A stretch of 64,000 nucleotides of DNA from Streptomyces sp. 11x1 (GTDB taxonomy: Bacteria; Actinomycetota; Actinomycetes; Streptomycetales; Streptomycetaceae): the NCBI RefSeq assembly GCF_032598905.1, contig NZ_CP122458.1:7217001-7281000 (forward strand), written 5' to 3'. A program made the position numbers and the translations under genes. Every line of letters begins with the position of its first letter. Within the stretch, counting starts at the first letter, position 1. Shown here in pieces: positions 9,647 through 18,839 of the stretch. A model generated the notes under the pieces. The model searched no databases and had not been told where the DNA came from. It saw nothing but the letters and a program-made list of their open reading frames with translations.

Positions 9647-9807
9647 GCCCGGTAACCCCACCAAGCATGGCGCAGACGCCGCCGCGTGGCGCACCGGGAG
9701 GAGCCGGGAAGCACGTCGTCGACGGTCGCCGGTTTCCCCAGTTCGCGTGCTGAGTTCGCGTGGTGGCTGCAGGCTGTGCTGGTCAGTCTCAGGAGAGGAA
9801 CGCGGTG

Positions 9808-11343
9808 ATGGCATCCTCAGCCGACAGCAACCATCCCGGGCGACGTCTGCGCCACGATCTTGCCGCGGCGGCAGCCGGCATCGGCCAGGCGGCGGCCTCC
9901 ACCGGAAAGGCCACTGCGGCGGCCGTACGTCACCCGCGGGACACCATCGACCGCGCCAGGAAGGTGACGCGGGCACTGCCCGTGGCATGGCGATCGGTGA
10001 AGCCGACGCTGACCGGCCGGGTGGACGACTGGCGCCGCGAGTACGCGTACACGCTGGGAGAGCAGGCCTTCATCTACGGCTTCCCCTACATCTACAACGC
10101 CGAGCTCCGCCACCGTTGGGTGACCCAGAAGCCCGAGACGGAAACGACGCCCTACGCCGCCGTCAACCACTTCTGGCATGCGACCAGGGTCTGGGACGCC
10201 TCGGATCGGGAGGGCGTGTCCCCCAACAACGACACGCTGTACTCCTGGGCGTGGGTGGACCTGCGCGAGGAACCCCTCATTCTCTCGCACCCGGACATGG
10301 GCGACCGCTACTTCACCTTCGAACTGGTCGCCTTCACCTCCGACAACTACGACTACGTGGGCATGCGGGCGACCGGATCGGAGGCCGGTGACTTCGCCCT
10401 CATCGGCCCGGGCTGGAGCGGGGACCTCCCGGAGGGCGTGCGTCGCACGGCGACCGCCCCCACCCCGTGGGTCCTGGTGGTCGGGCGGACCCTCGTCGAG
10501 GGCGTGGACGACCTCCCGGCCGTCCACGCGCTGCAGCAGCAGTACCGGCTGACGCCTCTCCATCTGTTCGGCAAGGAGGGCGCCACGCTCCCGGAACGCC
10601 GCGACGTACCGGTACCGGTCGACCCTGCCAAGGATCCGCTCGGTCCGTGGAAGACACTCAACGCGGTGCTGGCCGAGAATCCCCTCCCGAGGCACCACGA
10701 TGTCCTGCTCCGGCAGTTCGCGGAGATCGGCATCGGCCCGGGGCTGGATGTCGAGGCACAACCGGAGCCGGTGAAGGAGGGCCTGATCCGGGCCGCCGCC
10801 ACCGCCGTGCCCATGCTCGAACAGCAGATACTCAGCGGCCAGTGGGGCGAGCTGATCAACGGCTGGCGGTATCCTCCCCCGCAGATCGGGCACTTCGGGG
10901 ACGACTTCCTCAGGCGGGCCGCGGAGCAGTCCCTGGTGGGGATCGCCATCAACGATCCCGAGGAAGCGGTCTATATGGCGGCCTTTACCGACGGCGCCGG
11001 TGAGACGCTGGCCACCGGCCGCTACGAGTTGCACTACGAGGCGGGGATGCTGCCTCCGGTCGACGCGTTCTGGTCGCTGACCGCCTACGACGAGGAACGG
11101 AACCTGATCCCGAATCCGATCAACAGGTACTCCATCGGAGACCGCACCCCGGGGCTCGTCATGGACGATGACGGGGGCTTGCATCTCTACCTGCAGTCGG
11201 ACTCACCGGGGTCCGAGCGGGAGTCCAACTGGCTGCCCACGCCGCAGCAGGGCATCTGGTACGTCGCGCTGCGCATGTACCTCCCGCGCCCCGAGGTCGT
11301 CGACGCGCGGTGGCACTGCCCGCCGATCAAACGCGTCGGTTGA
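9808..11343 (+). CDS. DUF1254/DUF1214 domain protein (copy B)
   Basis: A 511-residue paralogue of the gene at 6532. From about residue 70 onward it is closely similar (YTLGEQAFIYGFPYIYNAEL; NNDTLYSWAWVDL; DAFWSLTAYDEERNLIPNPI). It differs by an extra N-terminal extension of about 65 residues that is Ala-rich and basic (AAAAAGIGQAAASTGKATAA), possibly a membrane- or surface-associating helix. The start is ATG at 9808 following AGGAGAGGAA. The two copies bracketing a SulP transporter suggest a tandem duplication with later divergence. The function of the family is not established; association with the transporter is inferred only from position. Confidence 0.86.
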   Translation: MASSADSNHPGRRLRHDLAAAAAGIGQAAASTGKATAAAVRHPRDTIDRARKVTRALPVAWRSVKPTLTGRVDDWRREYAYTLGEQAFIYGFPYIYNAELRHRWVTQKPETETTPYAAVNHFWHATRVWDASDREGVSPNNDTLYSWAWVDLREEPLILSHPDMGDRYFTFELVAFTSDNYDYVGMRATGSEAGDFALIGPGWSGDLPEGVRRTATAPTPWVLVVGRTLVEGVDDLPAVHALQQQYRLTPLHLFGKEGATLPERRDVPVPVDPAKDPLGPWKTLNAVLAENPLPRHHDVLLRQFAEIGIGPGLDVEAQPEPVKEGLIRAAATAVPMLEQQILSGQWGELINGWRYPPPQIGHFGDDFLRRAAEQSLVGIAINDPEEAVYMAAFTDGAGETLATGRYELHYEAGMLPPVDAFWSLTAYDEERNLIPNPINRYSIGDRTPGLVMDDDGGLHLYLQSDSPGSERESNWLPTPQQGIWYVALRMYLPRPEVVDARWHCPPIKRVG

Positions 11344-11429
11344 CGGAAGGCAGGCCACGTGGCCTTGAAGGCTGCTGAAAATCTCGGTTCTGGCCCCCGG
11401 CTGGGTGGAGTCGGGGCAAGGCACGCAGG

Positions 11430-11640
11430 CATGCAGGGGGCATGGGCAGAGGAACTGGTTGTACACGAGGTTGAACTCGACCCGTCGTGGCCTGGAGCTC
11501 GACGATCAACCAGGTTCCGTCCGGGCCGAGACCCGTCGGCGTGTGGGTGGCGGCGCCGATCGGGTCGACCATGTCGTGCAGGCAGTCGACGGAGGTGACG
11601 GGGTAGGGAAAAGCCACGGCCGCCCGACCGACGCGGCGCA
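11430..11640 (-). pseudogene. Class I SAM-methyltransferase fragment
   Basis: The minus strand reads SVDCLHDMVDPIGAA, then LGPDGTWLIVE, and after a frameshift RVEFNLVYNQFLCPCP. This matches the D-x-LHDM-DP-GA...L-PDG--L-VEP...N-VGR-YY block of a class of SAM-dependent methyltransferases common in actinobacteria. Only about 70 residues remain, with one frameshift and neither the N-terminal glycine-rich SAM motif nor the C terminus. It is a degraded gene. Confidence 0.5.
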
Positions 11641-11915
11641 TCGGGTCCGATGGGCTCGGGGCGGGTCGGCGTCTCGATTGCCGGACCGCTTCGGTGACGG
11701 GCCATCCGACGGGGAAGGAGGCATGCACCCCGGGAGGTCCAGGCGCGCCATGTCAGCGCCGTGTCGGTGGGAGTCACGCGCTGGCCTCCGACAACGGCCA
11801 CGGAGGCTTCACCCCGAGCGCGGAGCGGAGCCTCTGCACGGTGGAAGGGAAATCCGCTGCGCCATGGTGCAACCGCGTCTGCCGAGCCGGAGCGACAACC
11901 AGGATTCCGTGTCGG
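11640..11915. other. Intergenic stretch, nothing recognised
   Basis: Sequence between the methyltransferase scrap and tRNA repeat copy B. No frame shows codon use or residue composition typical of a real gene. Confidence 0.3.
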
Positions 11916-11919
11916 GTAG

Positions 11920-12215
11920 GTCTCTCAAGGAGCGGCAGGGACCACGTAGGGACCACAAGGACAGGAACCAACCGACAAGGACTGCCCAAGGCCGACACAG
12001 GTGCACGCGCCTCACCTGCAAGAACGCCTTGAATCGACACTGATCGGCAAGGGCCGCCAAGATCCTCAAAGGACTCATAATCCGTCGGCCGTGGGTTCGA
12101 GTCCCACCCGCCCCACCATGCAGGTCTGTGACCTGCGGAAACGTCTCTTCTGGAGTTGCGGATTCAGGACTTCGGGTCAACGGACTGAATCCGCTGCTCG
12201 CGGGTTCAACCTGCC
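11920..12215 (+). repeat. tRNA-3'-half repeat, copy B (candidate att scar)
   Basis: Positions 12069-12117 repeat the CAU-anticodon tRNA 3' half of copy A, here with the final CC of the acceptor end. In all copies the base pairs that would close the anticodon stem on the 5' side are mismatched (AAGGA against TCCGT), so identity to a real tRNA begins inside that stem. Upstream homology begins near the run AAGGACAGGAACC at 11958, and downstream homology (GACCTGCGGAAACGT, GGACTGAATCCGCTGCTCG) extends to about 12215. Confidence 0.7.
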
Positions 12216-12219
12216 TTCA

Positions 12220-12810
12220 GCCAGCGTCGGTTGCAAACGCTCTGACCTGCGCAGGCGTATCAATTCGTTGCCGGGGCGGGCTGCCGCACGTGCGTTGTGC
12301 GAGCGATTGGACGTCGAAGTTGGGACGCTGATGGGACGCAGGTAGTCAGAAGCGGCTACCGGGGGCCCTTCGCCTACGCTGCCCCGGCTGTGGGCGGCGG
12401 GTTCGGTGCTGGGGCCACGGGGCGCTGCTGCCATGGCTCCTCAGAAGTGCTCGAAGTCTTCGCCGGCGCCTGGCGGAGGCTTCTGGTTGCTGTTGCCTGT
12501 GCCATCACGTGACGGGTGGCGTCCCGCCGAGTGGTGTAACAGTGATCACCGCGAAAGTGCAGGTCGTGGGCCAGATTCTGGCACCCGCCGACCGGACAGA
12601 CCTGACGCTACGTCAGTTGGTTGCGCCTGTGGGACGGCGCTGTCGACCTTGACGCGACCTTCTCCGAGGCGGAAGGCCATGGGCTCCGCGCCGGCCGCCT
12701 CGGCCAGGCCCCTCGCCTGATGGCCAGTCAGGTCGGCAAGGGTGCCGTGCAGGCTGATTGACCACGTGACCTGTATCATCGCCATGATCGCTGCTACACC
12801 ACGTTGCGGG
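12220..12810. other. Intergenic stretch, nothing recognised
   Basis: Holds the tail of repeat copy B, including GACCTGCGCAGGCGTAT near 12243, a motif found again near 51815. No convincing coding region on either strand. A phrase TACACCACG..GCGGGACACGACC near 12794 recurs near 18762, so the two intervals share some eroded ancestral sequence. Confidence 0.35.
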
Positions 12811-12814
12811 ACAC

Positions 12815-13169
12815 GACCACGTGACGTCGGCGACGATGTCGGCGATGGGGCGGTAGAGGCGTTGCGGGCGATCGTCTGCGATCCCCCGCATGTCTTTGAA
12901 GCCGTGGGCTCGGCAGAACTCGGCCCCACGGTCGTCGATGGCATCCACGACCACGAGGCGCCCTGCCGCCCTCTGTGACGCTACTGCGACCAGCTCTGGA
13001 GTGCCTGTGTCAGGAGGCGTGTGCCGAGCCCCTGGCCGTGCAGTTTCTTGTCCGGAGCGAGGCGAAGCCAGCAGATTGAAGCTGTGCGGTCGGCTCGGGG
13101 CGCGGTGACTGCGTCGCCGCTGTTCCGTTTCCCCGAGCCGCCGGCCCGAACCGGACCTGCGACTTTCAC
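12815..13169 (-). pseudogene. GNAT-family N-acetyltransferase remnant, frameshifted
   Basis: The minus strand encodes ICWLRLAPDKKLHGQGLGTR (the GNAT acetyl-CoA-binding signature Q/R-x-x-G-x-G/A) continuing LLTQALQ. After a frameshift near 12985 comes GRLVVVDAIDDRGAEFCRAH, then GFKDM, the C-terminal strands of the same fold. This order matches small toxin-type or general GNAT proteins of about 160-170 residues, with the N-terminal third missing or unrecognisable. It is a pseudogene. Confidence 0.6.
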
Positions 13170-13295
13170 CGCATCCGGCTCTCCACATGTCTTTCCCGGT
13201 GGTCAGCCTCTGCGGGCTGCGGGTTCGATGGTCCACGGAGTCGGGGCGGACACCTGAGGACTGGGATCTTGAGGTTCCAGAGGAAGCAGTGCCAG

Positions 13296-13425
13296 GTGGG
13301 AAGCAAGTACACGAAGCAGTACACCAAGGAGTTCAAGCGGGACGCGATCACGCTCGTGGCTTCCTCGGGCCGGGCGGCGACCGAGGTCACCCGGGGACTC
13401 TGCATCAGCTCGATCCTGGACGGTC
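13296..13425 (+). pseudogene. IS3-family OrfA N-terminal remnant
   Basis: From GTG 13296 the frame reads VGSKYTKQYTKEFKRDAITL, then VASSGRAATEVTRGL, the N-terminal helix-turn-helix start of an IS3-type transposase subunit A. Homology stops after about 40 residues and no OrfB follows. It is an insertion-sequence scrap about 200 bases upstream of the histidine kinase gene. Confidence 0.65.
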
Positions 13426-13619
13426 GCCGCGAGGGCGTGGTGAACCGGCCTTGGTCCGGCTGCTGTGGTCGGCGACGACCGGGCCGAGCAGAGTGATGCT
13501 GTGCACCTGCCGTACCGTGTGCTGCGGACGCCGGACGGGCGAACCGAAAGAGTCGACTCCCGGGCCGTGGCCGGGTCCGCAATCCGCTCGGAGCCGGACC
13601 CGCGGAATCATGGAGGACG

Positions 13620-14891
13620 GTGGAAGACCAAGCAGTCCGTGAGCCATCGGGCTCCGCAACCCCCACCCCGGCGGTCCTCGCATGCGCGAGCCCGGTTCCC
13701 GCCGCAACCGCCCGGCCCCGCCTGCTGACGCGATGGTGGGAATCACGCGCCCCCGCCACCAGGGACCGGGTGTTCGCGTTCATCGTCACTGTGCTGTCGT
13801 TCGTGGCGCCGTTGTCGCGGATCGGGGCGCAGTTCGGTGCTCTTCCCGCCCGGGACGCGTCCGTGGCGAGTGTCCTGCTGACCCTGGGGCAGGCCCTCCC
13901 GCTCGCGGTGCGCACCCGGTGGCCGGCTCTCTGTCTCGCGGTGGCGGGGACCTCGTTCGCGGTCCACGAGTCCCTCGGCTGTCCGCCGACCTTCGCCAGC
14001 CTCGGCCTGTACGTCGCGCTGTACTCGGTGGGGGCTCACCAGGAACGTCTGCGGCGGGTCGTACCACTGGCGGCGACGGGCGGATACGTGGTCCTCTGCG
14101 TCGTCCTGCACACGTTGGGATCGCCCAACGGCTTGACCGACTATCTGGTCTACTACATGGCCCTGGCGGCGATGTGGGCCCTGGGTGTCTTGGTCCGCGA
14201 GCGGCGGGGGCACGAGGCTGAGCGTCGGCTCCTGTCCGCGCGGGCGGCCGTTGCCGCGGAACGCAGCCGCATGGCACGGGAGTTGCACGACGTGGTGACC
14301 CACCATGTGACCGCGATGGTGGTGCAGGCCGGCGCGGCGCAGTACGTCGCCGAGTCGCCGGGCCGTGTGGGCGAGGCCCTCGTCGCCATCAACGGTACCG
14401 GCCGCCGCGCGCTGGCCGAACTCCGGTTCCTGCTCGGCGTGCTGGAGGCGACCGGCGATTCAGCGTCCCGGACGCCGATGCCGGGCCGGGTGCCCGACCT
14501 GGTGGAGCAGGCGCGAGCGAGCGGTCAGCCGGTCGAGCTGGTCGAGGACGGAGAGCAGCCGGACATGGCCATAGGGGCCCATCTCACGGTGTATCGCGTC
14601 GTGCAGGAATCCCTGACGAACGCCGTGAAGTACGCTGCGGGCAGACGAACGCTTGTACGGCTCGCGCACACCCCCGGATGGACCGACGTCGAGGTCACCA
14701 CCGCCGGCACGGCCGACGGCACATGCGAGGTTGCGGCCCCGCGCGACACTGGCCCCCACGTCCCGGGAGGCCGGGGTCTGGTCGGGCTGAGGGAAAGGGT
14801 GGAGATGCTGGGCGGGGAGTTCGCGTCAGGGCCCCGCCCGGAGGGTGGGTTCCGTGTGTACGCGCGTGTCCCCACGGGAGGTGCTGTGTGA
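13620..14891 (+). CDS. NarL-type sensor histidine kinase (HisKA_3)
   Basis: A 423-residue membrane kinase that autophosphorylates on histidine and passes phosphate to the response regulator encoded next. After a variable N terminus there are about five hydrophobic segments (residues 60-190, for example VFAFIVTVLSFVAPLS and GGYVVLCVVLHTLG). The dimerisation/phosphoacceptor motif is RMARELHDVVTHHVTAMVV with the acceptor His in ELHDVV. An ATPase domain follows, with QESLTNAVKYAAG and GGRGLVGLRERVEMLGG. The GTG start has GGAGG only 4-5 bases upstream; a slightly different start cannot be excluded. Its stop overlaps the regulator's start (GTGA). With no extracellular sensor domain it probably detects a membrane-related signal. 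Confidence 0.88.
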   Translation: MEDQAVREPSGSATPTPAVLACASPVPAATARPRLLTRWWESRAPATRDRVFAFIVTVLSFVAPLSRIGAQFGALPARDASVASVLLTLGQALPLAVRTRWPALCLAVAGTSFAVHESLGCPPTFASLGLYVALYSVGAHQERLRRVVPLAATGGYVVLCVVLHTLGSPNGLTDYLVYYMALAAMWALGVLVRERRGHEAERRLLSARAAVAAERSRMARELHDVVTHHVTAMVVQAGAAQYVAESPGRVGEALVAINGTGRRALAELRFLLGVLEATGDSASRTPMPGRVPDLVEQARASGQPVELVEDGEQPDMAIGAHLTVYRVVQESLTNAVKYAAGRRTLVRLAHTPGWTDVEVTTAGTADGTCEVAAPRDTGPHVPGGRGLVGLRERVEMLGGEFASGPRPEGGFRVYARVPTGGAV

Positions 14892-15586
14892 GTGTTCTGT
14901 CCTCCGCGATCCGGGTGCTGGTCTGTGAGGACCAGGCTCTCGTGCGCGCGGGCTTCGTCACGATCCTGTCCGCGCAGCCCGACATGGAGGTCGTGGGGGA
15001 GGCGGTGGACGGCCGAGCTGCGATCCGGAGTACGGAGGAACTGAAGCCGGACGTCGTCGTCATGGACATCCGCATGCCCCTGCTCGACGGAATCGCGGCC
15101 ACCGGCCACCTGGCCGGTCCCGGTTCCCTCAGTCCCGTGAAGATCCTGGTCGTCACCACCTTCAACGTCGACGAGTACGTGTACGAGGCCCTCCGCGCCG
15201 GTGCCAGCGGTTTCATGCTGAAGGACGCCGCACCGGACGAACTGGTCAACGCGGTACGCACTGTTGCTCGGGGAGACTCCCTCCTGGCCCCCGCGGTCAC
15301 CCGCGCTCTGATCGGCCGCTTCGCCGAACGGGTGCGTCCCTCCGCCGTCTTCGCGTCCCCCGAACGCGACCGCCTCAAGGTCCTCGCCCCCCGCGAGTAC
15401 GAGGTCCTCCTCCTCATCAGCGAGGGGCTGTCCAACGCCGAGATAGCCACCGAACTGGTCATCAGCCCCGAGACCGTGAAGACCTACGTCTCCCGCATCC
15501 TCACCAAACTGAACCTCCGCGACCGCGTCCAAGCGGTGGTTCTGGCGTACCGGGCGGGCGTGACGGGGCGCGGGGGAAGAGCCTGA
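14888..15586 (+). CDS. NarL/FixJ-type response regulator
   Basis: A 232-residue regulator. The receiver domain (residues 8-125) carries the acidic pocket CEDQ, the phosphoacceptor in VVVMDIRMPLLDGI, and the conserved Thr and Lys in VVTTFN and MLKDAAPDEL. The C-terminal LuxR helix-turn-helix (about 160-220) reads LAPREYEVLLLISEGLSNAE and ISPETVKTYVSRILTKLNL. The start is GTG 14888, overlapping the kinase stop by 4 bases, with GGGAGG upstream inside the kinase gene, so translation is coupled. It is the cognate partner of that kinase. The target is not known; the secreted hydrolase downstream is a candidate but sits 190 bases away behind its own ribosome site. Confidence 0.9.
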   Translation: MSVLSSAIRVLVCEDQALVRAGFVTILSAQPDMEVVGEAVDGRAAIRSTEELKPDVVVMDIRMPLLDGIAATGHLAGPGSLSPVKILVVTTFNVDEYVYEALRAGASGFMLKDAAPDELVNAVRTVARGDSLLAPAVTRALIGRFAERVRPSAVFASPERDRLKVLAPREYEVLLLISEGLSNAEIATELVISPETVKTYVSRILTKLNLRDRVQAVVLAYRAGVTGRGGRA

Positions 15587-15774
15587 CGGTCCGGTTCGGC
15601 AGGTGGGAGACCGTCACGGCGTTGTCTTCAGAAGCGTTGTCCCCTGAGCGAGCTACCTGATGTGTCCACCCAGGGGTGACGCGGGGCACCGGCGGCCGCC
15701 TGTTGACTCCGTGACTGTCAACGCAGCGGTCGGGCCGACGGCCCGACCGTGCCGAACAGCAGGAGGCCGACATC

Positions 15775-17373
15775 ATGAGGATGACGCGCAGGTCCGGGAA
15801 GTCCGCATTTCCCGGTGGCCGCCGTTTCGCCGTGGCCGTGGCCGTGTCGACGCTGGCCGGAACCGGGCTGGCCGCATGCGACGGGAACACCGCGGACACG
15901 CCGCGGGCCCAGGTCGCCGGGCAGAGCGCGGACCACGCAGGGATCGACTGGGGCACATGCCCGGAGCCGGCCCCGGGAACGACCCGAAACTCTCGTCTGA
16001 CCTGCGGGACGCTGAAGGTCCCGTTGAACTACGGTGATCCAAACGGCACGAAGATCGAGGTGGCGGTCTCGCGCCTGGCCACCGCCGAACCCGGGAAGCG
16101 GCGCGGCGTCCTGCTGCTGAATCCCGGCGGGCCGGCCCTGGGCGGTCTCTCCATGCCCGCAACGATGGCGGCCATGCTGCCGAAGTCCGTGCTGGGCCGC
16201 TACGACCTAGTCGGCTTCGACCCGCGCGGCGTCGAGCACAGCACGCCGCAGAGCTGCGGTTTGAAGGACCCCAGCGTGTCCGGGCTCTTCCCCTATCCCG
16301 CCGCGGACGGCTCGATCACCAAGAACGTGGCCCGCGCCAGGGCCGATGCCAAGACGTGCGCCGACACGGCGGGCGCCCAGCTGCAGTACTTCAACACCGC
16401 CAACACGGCCCGCGACATGGACCGCGTTCGCCAGGCGCTCGGAGAGCGGAGGATCTCCTACTGGGGCCAGTCCTACGGTACCTACCTCGGCGCCGTCTAC
16501 AGGTCCCTGTTCCCGGACCGGACCGACCGGATGGTCCTGGAAGGCAACGTCGACCCCACCAAGGTGTGGGCCGACGAAGTGGCGGACCGCTGGGGCAAGG
16601 GCATGGCCGACCGGTTCCCTGATGCCGCCGCTGTCGCTGCGGCCCAGGACGGCGCCCTCGGGCTGGGCAACAGCGTCAGGCAGGTGACCCAGAGCTACCT
16701 CGCCCTCGCCGAGCGTCTCGACCGTGAGCCCGTCTCGGTGCCCGGCATGTCGATGTCGTTGGACGGACCGCTGCTCCGGAACGTCACCTACGGCATGCTC
16801 CTGCACAACGACACGCTTGCACCGCTGGCCCGTTTCTGGAAAGCCTCCGCCGACCTGGCCGACGGCAGCGCCACCGACGCCGACGACGCGGTTCTCCAGC
16901 AGATCCTCGCCGACACCCCGCAGGCGCCGGGCGTCCCCGAGGACAATCAGGCCACCATGTTCCTGGCTCTCCTCTGCGGCGACGCCGAATGGCCCCACGA
17001 CACCGACGGCTACGCCACCCGCACCGCTGCCGACCGCAAGGCGTGGCCCCTCACCGCTGGAATGCCGGCCAACATCTGGGCGTGCGCCTACTGGAAGAAG
17101 CCGGCCGAGCGGCCCGTCACCGTGACCGACGAAGGCCCGCGCAACACCCTGATCCTCCAGAACCGCCGGGACAACGCCACTCCGTGGGAGGGCGGCACAG
17201 GGCTGCACAAGGCCCTCGGTGGCAGTTCGGCCTTCGTCGGCGTGGACAACGGCGGGCACTACGTCTACGACGAGGGCTCCGCCTGCGCCGACAGGGCGAC
17301 CGTCGACTTCCTGACCACCGGCCGCCTGCCGGGCAAGGACCTCTATTGCACCGATGTCGCGCCGAAAGATTGA
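15775..17373 (+). CDS. Secreted alpha/beta-hydrolase, tripeptidyl aminopeptidase-like (S33)
   Basis: A 532-residue exported serine hydrolase, probably a proline/tripeptidyl aminopeptidase-type enzyme acting outside the cell. The N terminus is an export signal ending in LAGTGLAACDG, where the Cys fits a lipobox, so it is likely a lipoprotein. Catalytic features are the oxyanion region LLLNPGGP, the nucleophile elbow GQSYGTYLG, an Asp in NRRDNATPW and a His in NGGHYVY. The C-terminal part matches the TAP-like domain typical of Streptomyces tripeptidyl aminopeptidases, and its length is normal for the family. The start ATG follows AGGAGG at good spacing. It may feed on peptides or process exported proteins. 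Confidence 0.85.
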   Translation: MRMTRRSGKSAFPGGRRFAVAVAVSTLAGTGLAACDGNTADTPRAQVAGQSADHAGIDWGTCPEPAPGTTRNSRLTCGTLKVPLNYGDPNGTKIEVAVSRLATAEPGKRRGVLLLNPGGPALGGLSMPATMAAMLPKSVLGRYDLVGFDPRGVEHSTPQSCGLKDPSVSGLFPYPAADGSITKNVARARADAKTCADTAGAQLQYFNTANTARDMDRVRQALGERRISYWGQSYGTYLGAVYRSLFPDRTDRMVLEGNVDPTKVWADEVADRWGKGMADRFPDAAAVAAAQDGALGLGNSVRQVTQSYLALAERLDREPVSVPGMSMSLDGPLLRNVTYGMLLHNDTLAPLARFWKASADLADGSATDADDAVLQQILADTPQAPGVPEDNQATMFLALLCGDAEWPHDTDGYATRTAADRKAWPLTAGMPANIWACAYWKKPAERPVTVTDEGPRNTLILQNRRDNATPWEGGTGLHKALGGSSAFVGVDNGGHYVYDEGSACADRATVDFLTTGRLPGKDLYCTDVAPKD

Positions 17374-17625
17374 CTGGTGATGCGAGCACCCCTCACAAGA
17401 CCATGGTGACCACGAGGCGTCGTAGGCCACGCAATACCCGAAGCCCGGTGACGTGAGGTCGCCGGTCATTCATTCACTCGAAGCCGATCCTGCTCGCAGG
17501 GCGTGCGCAGCGAGTCCCGCGCCCCCCCCGCTGCCGGTGGTGATGGGAACGGCAGTCCGCCGCGGACCGGTTGGAAAACCGCCTCAGAGGTGGAGTGTTC
17601 GCCCGACAGCCCGGTGTTCCTGGCC
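17374..17625. other. Intergenic, nothing recognised
   Basis: Sequence between the hydrolase and repeat copy C. It contains a run of nine C residues near 17521. No terminator of convincing strength was seen. Confidence 0.3.
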
Positions 17626-17629
17626 GTCT

Positions 17630-17910
17630 GGGGGGTGTCGGGACGCAGTTGGGACGCAAGGATAGGAACAGACCGGCAAAGACGGAGGGCAGTAGACACG
17701 GTGGGCCCTGTCTGACCAGCAAGAACGTCGTGAGCAGACGTTGATCGGCAAGGACCGCCGAGATCCTCGAAGGACTCATAATCCGTCGGCCGTGGGTTCG
17801 AGTCCCACCCGCCCCACCAGTGCAGGGCCCTGACCTGCGGAAACGTTCACTCTTGGGTCTCTGAGCGTCAACTTCGCCTGAACGGACTGAATCCGCTGCT
17901 CGCGAGTGTG
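17630..17910 (+). repeat. tRNA-3'-half repeat, copy C (candidate att scar)
   Basis: Positions 17770-17818 are the third copy of the CAU tRNA 3' half, identical through the anticodon loop, T-arm and acceptor strand. It is preceded by the phrase GGGACGCAGTTGGGACGCAA, then AGGAACAGACCG and GATCGGCAAGG, and followed by GACCTGCGGAAACGTTCA and GGACTGAATCCGCTGCTCG. Coverage of upstream and downstream homology is as in copies A and B. The segment between B and C is 5.7 kb; that between A and B is 9.3 kb. Confidence 0.7.
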
Positions 17911-17914
17911 GCGC

Positions 17915-18256
17915 CAGGTTGGTCTGCGGCGGCTGATGTTCTTCTGACCTGCACGTATGCACCTTGACGGGTGGCTGATGAGACCTGTTCTGGTCGGCTC
18001 TGCTGCGACAGTGCAATGTTATTGAGGCCATCCTGAGGCCGGGGGTACCGGGGAAGTACCCCGGAGACTGTTCTCCGACGAGTCGTCTGCGCGTGCCTCA
18101 GGGCGTTCGATGCAGCAACCGTCTGGGTCTGTGGCCCTGCGCGTAGGCGCCCAAGGAAACGGCCCCAACAGAAAACGGCCCTGGGGGGGGCGCTGTCATA
18201 GGGCTCGTCAAGGAGATCGGGTCAGGGAAGGGCAGTGGGGAAGGCAGGATGACGGG
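17915..18256. other. Intergenic after repeat copy C
   Basis: Non-coding by appearance. It includes the ribosome-site region of the following hypothetical gene but no clear promoter boxes. Confidence 0.3.
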
Positions 18257-18604
18257 GTGGCTGATCTGCTGTGGGATGACGTCAAGTGGTTCTTCGACCC
18301 GGTCGACATGGGAACGCGGCGGGACGCGTTCGTTCCTGATGCGTCGGTGGAGGACTGGCAGGCGGTCCTTGACCTCGCTGTGGACCAGGGCTGGGCGTTC
18401 GAGTACTCCGAAGGCGAATCGGTGCTGCCGCTTCCTCGGGCGGAGGTTGTGCTGTCCCGACCGGCCGACGCCGAGCAGCCCCACCTGGATGTGTGGCCGA
18501 CTGCCCGCAGCTTCGGCAGGTCATCGGGCGCACAGACCCCTGCGGCGGGCGTGACTCGGCAGCCAAAGCCTGCGCTGAGGGTGGTGTCCCGCCAGGTGGT
18601 GTAG
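18257..18604 (+). CDS. Hypothetical protein, probably 3'-truncated
   Basis: From GTG 18257 a 115-residue acidic protein reads LLWDDVKWFFDPVDMG, VEDWQAVLDLAVDQGW and AFEYSEGESVLPLP. This has the look of a conserved Streptomyces hypothetical family whose members continue well beyond this point. After about residue 85 (HLDVWP) the composition becomes Ser/Arg/Pro-rich and protein-unlike, so the original 3' half has probably been replaced. The function of the family is unknown to me. It may be a pseudogene. Confidence 0.45.
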   Translation: MADLLWDDVKWFFDPVDMGTRRDAFVPDASVEDWQAVLDLAVDQGWAFEYSEGESVLPLPRAEVVLSRPADAEQPHLDVWPTARSFGRSSGAQTPAAGVTRQPKPALRVVSRQVV

Positions 18605-18839
18605 GCGGATCAAGGCGCCGGAATCCGCAGGTCATCGCCGCAGCGGCGTGCTTCAGGGCCGCGCATGGCGCTGACGGCAGGTCAGCCGCTGCGCGACCCG
18701 GGAGCCGTGCCCATGGGGCGGCCGACGCGCGGCTTACCGGAACGCGTCGAGCAAGGTCGCCTACACCACGAAGCGGGACACGACCGCGCTGAGGCAGCAG
18801 GCATGCTTTGGGTACAACGATGATGGCCAGGCCGGGGCC

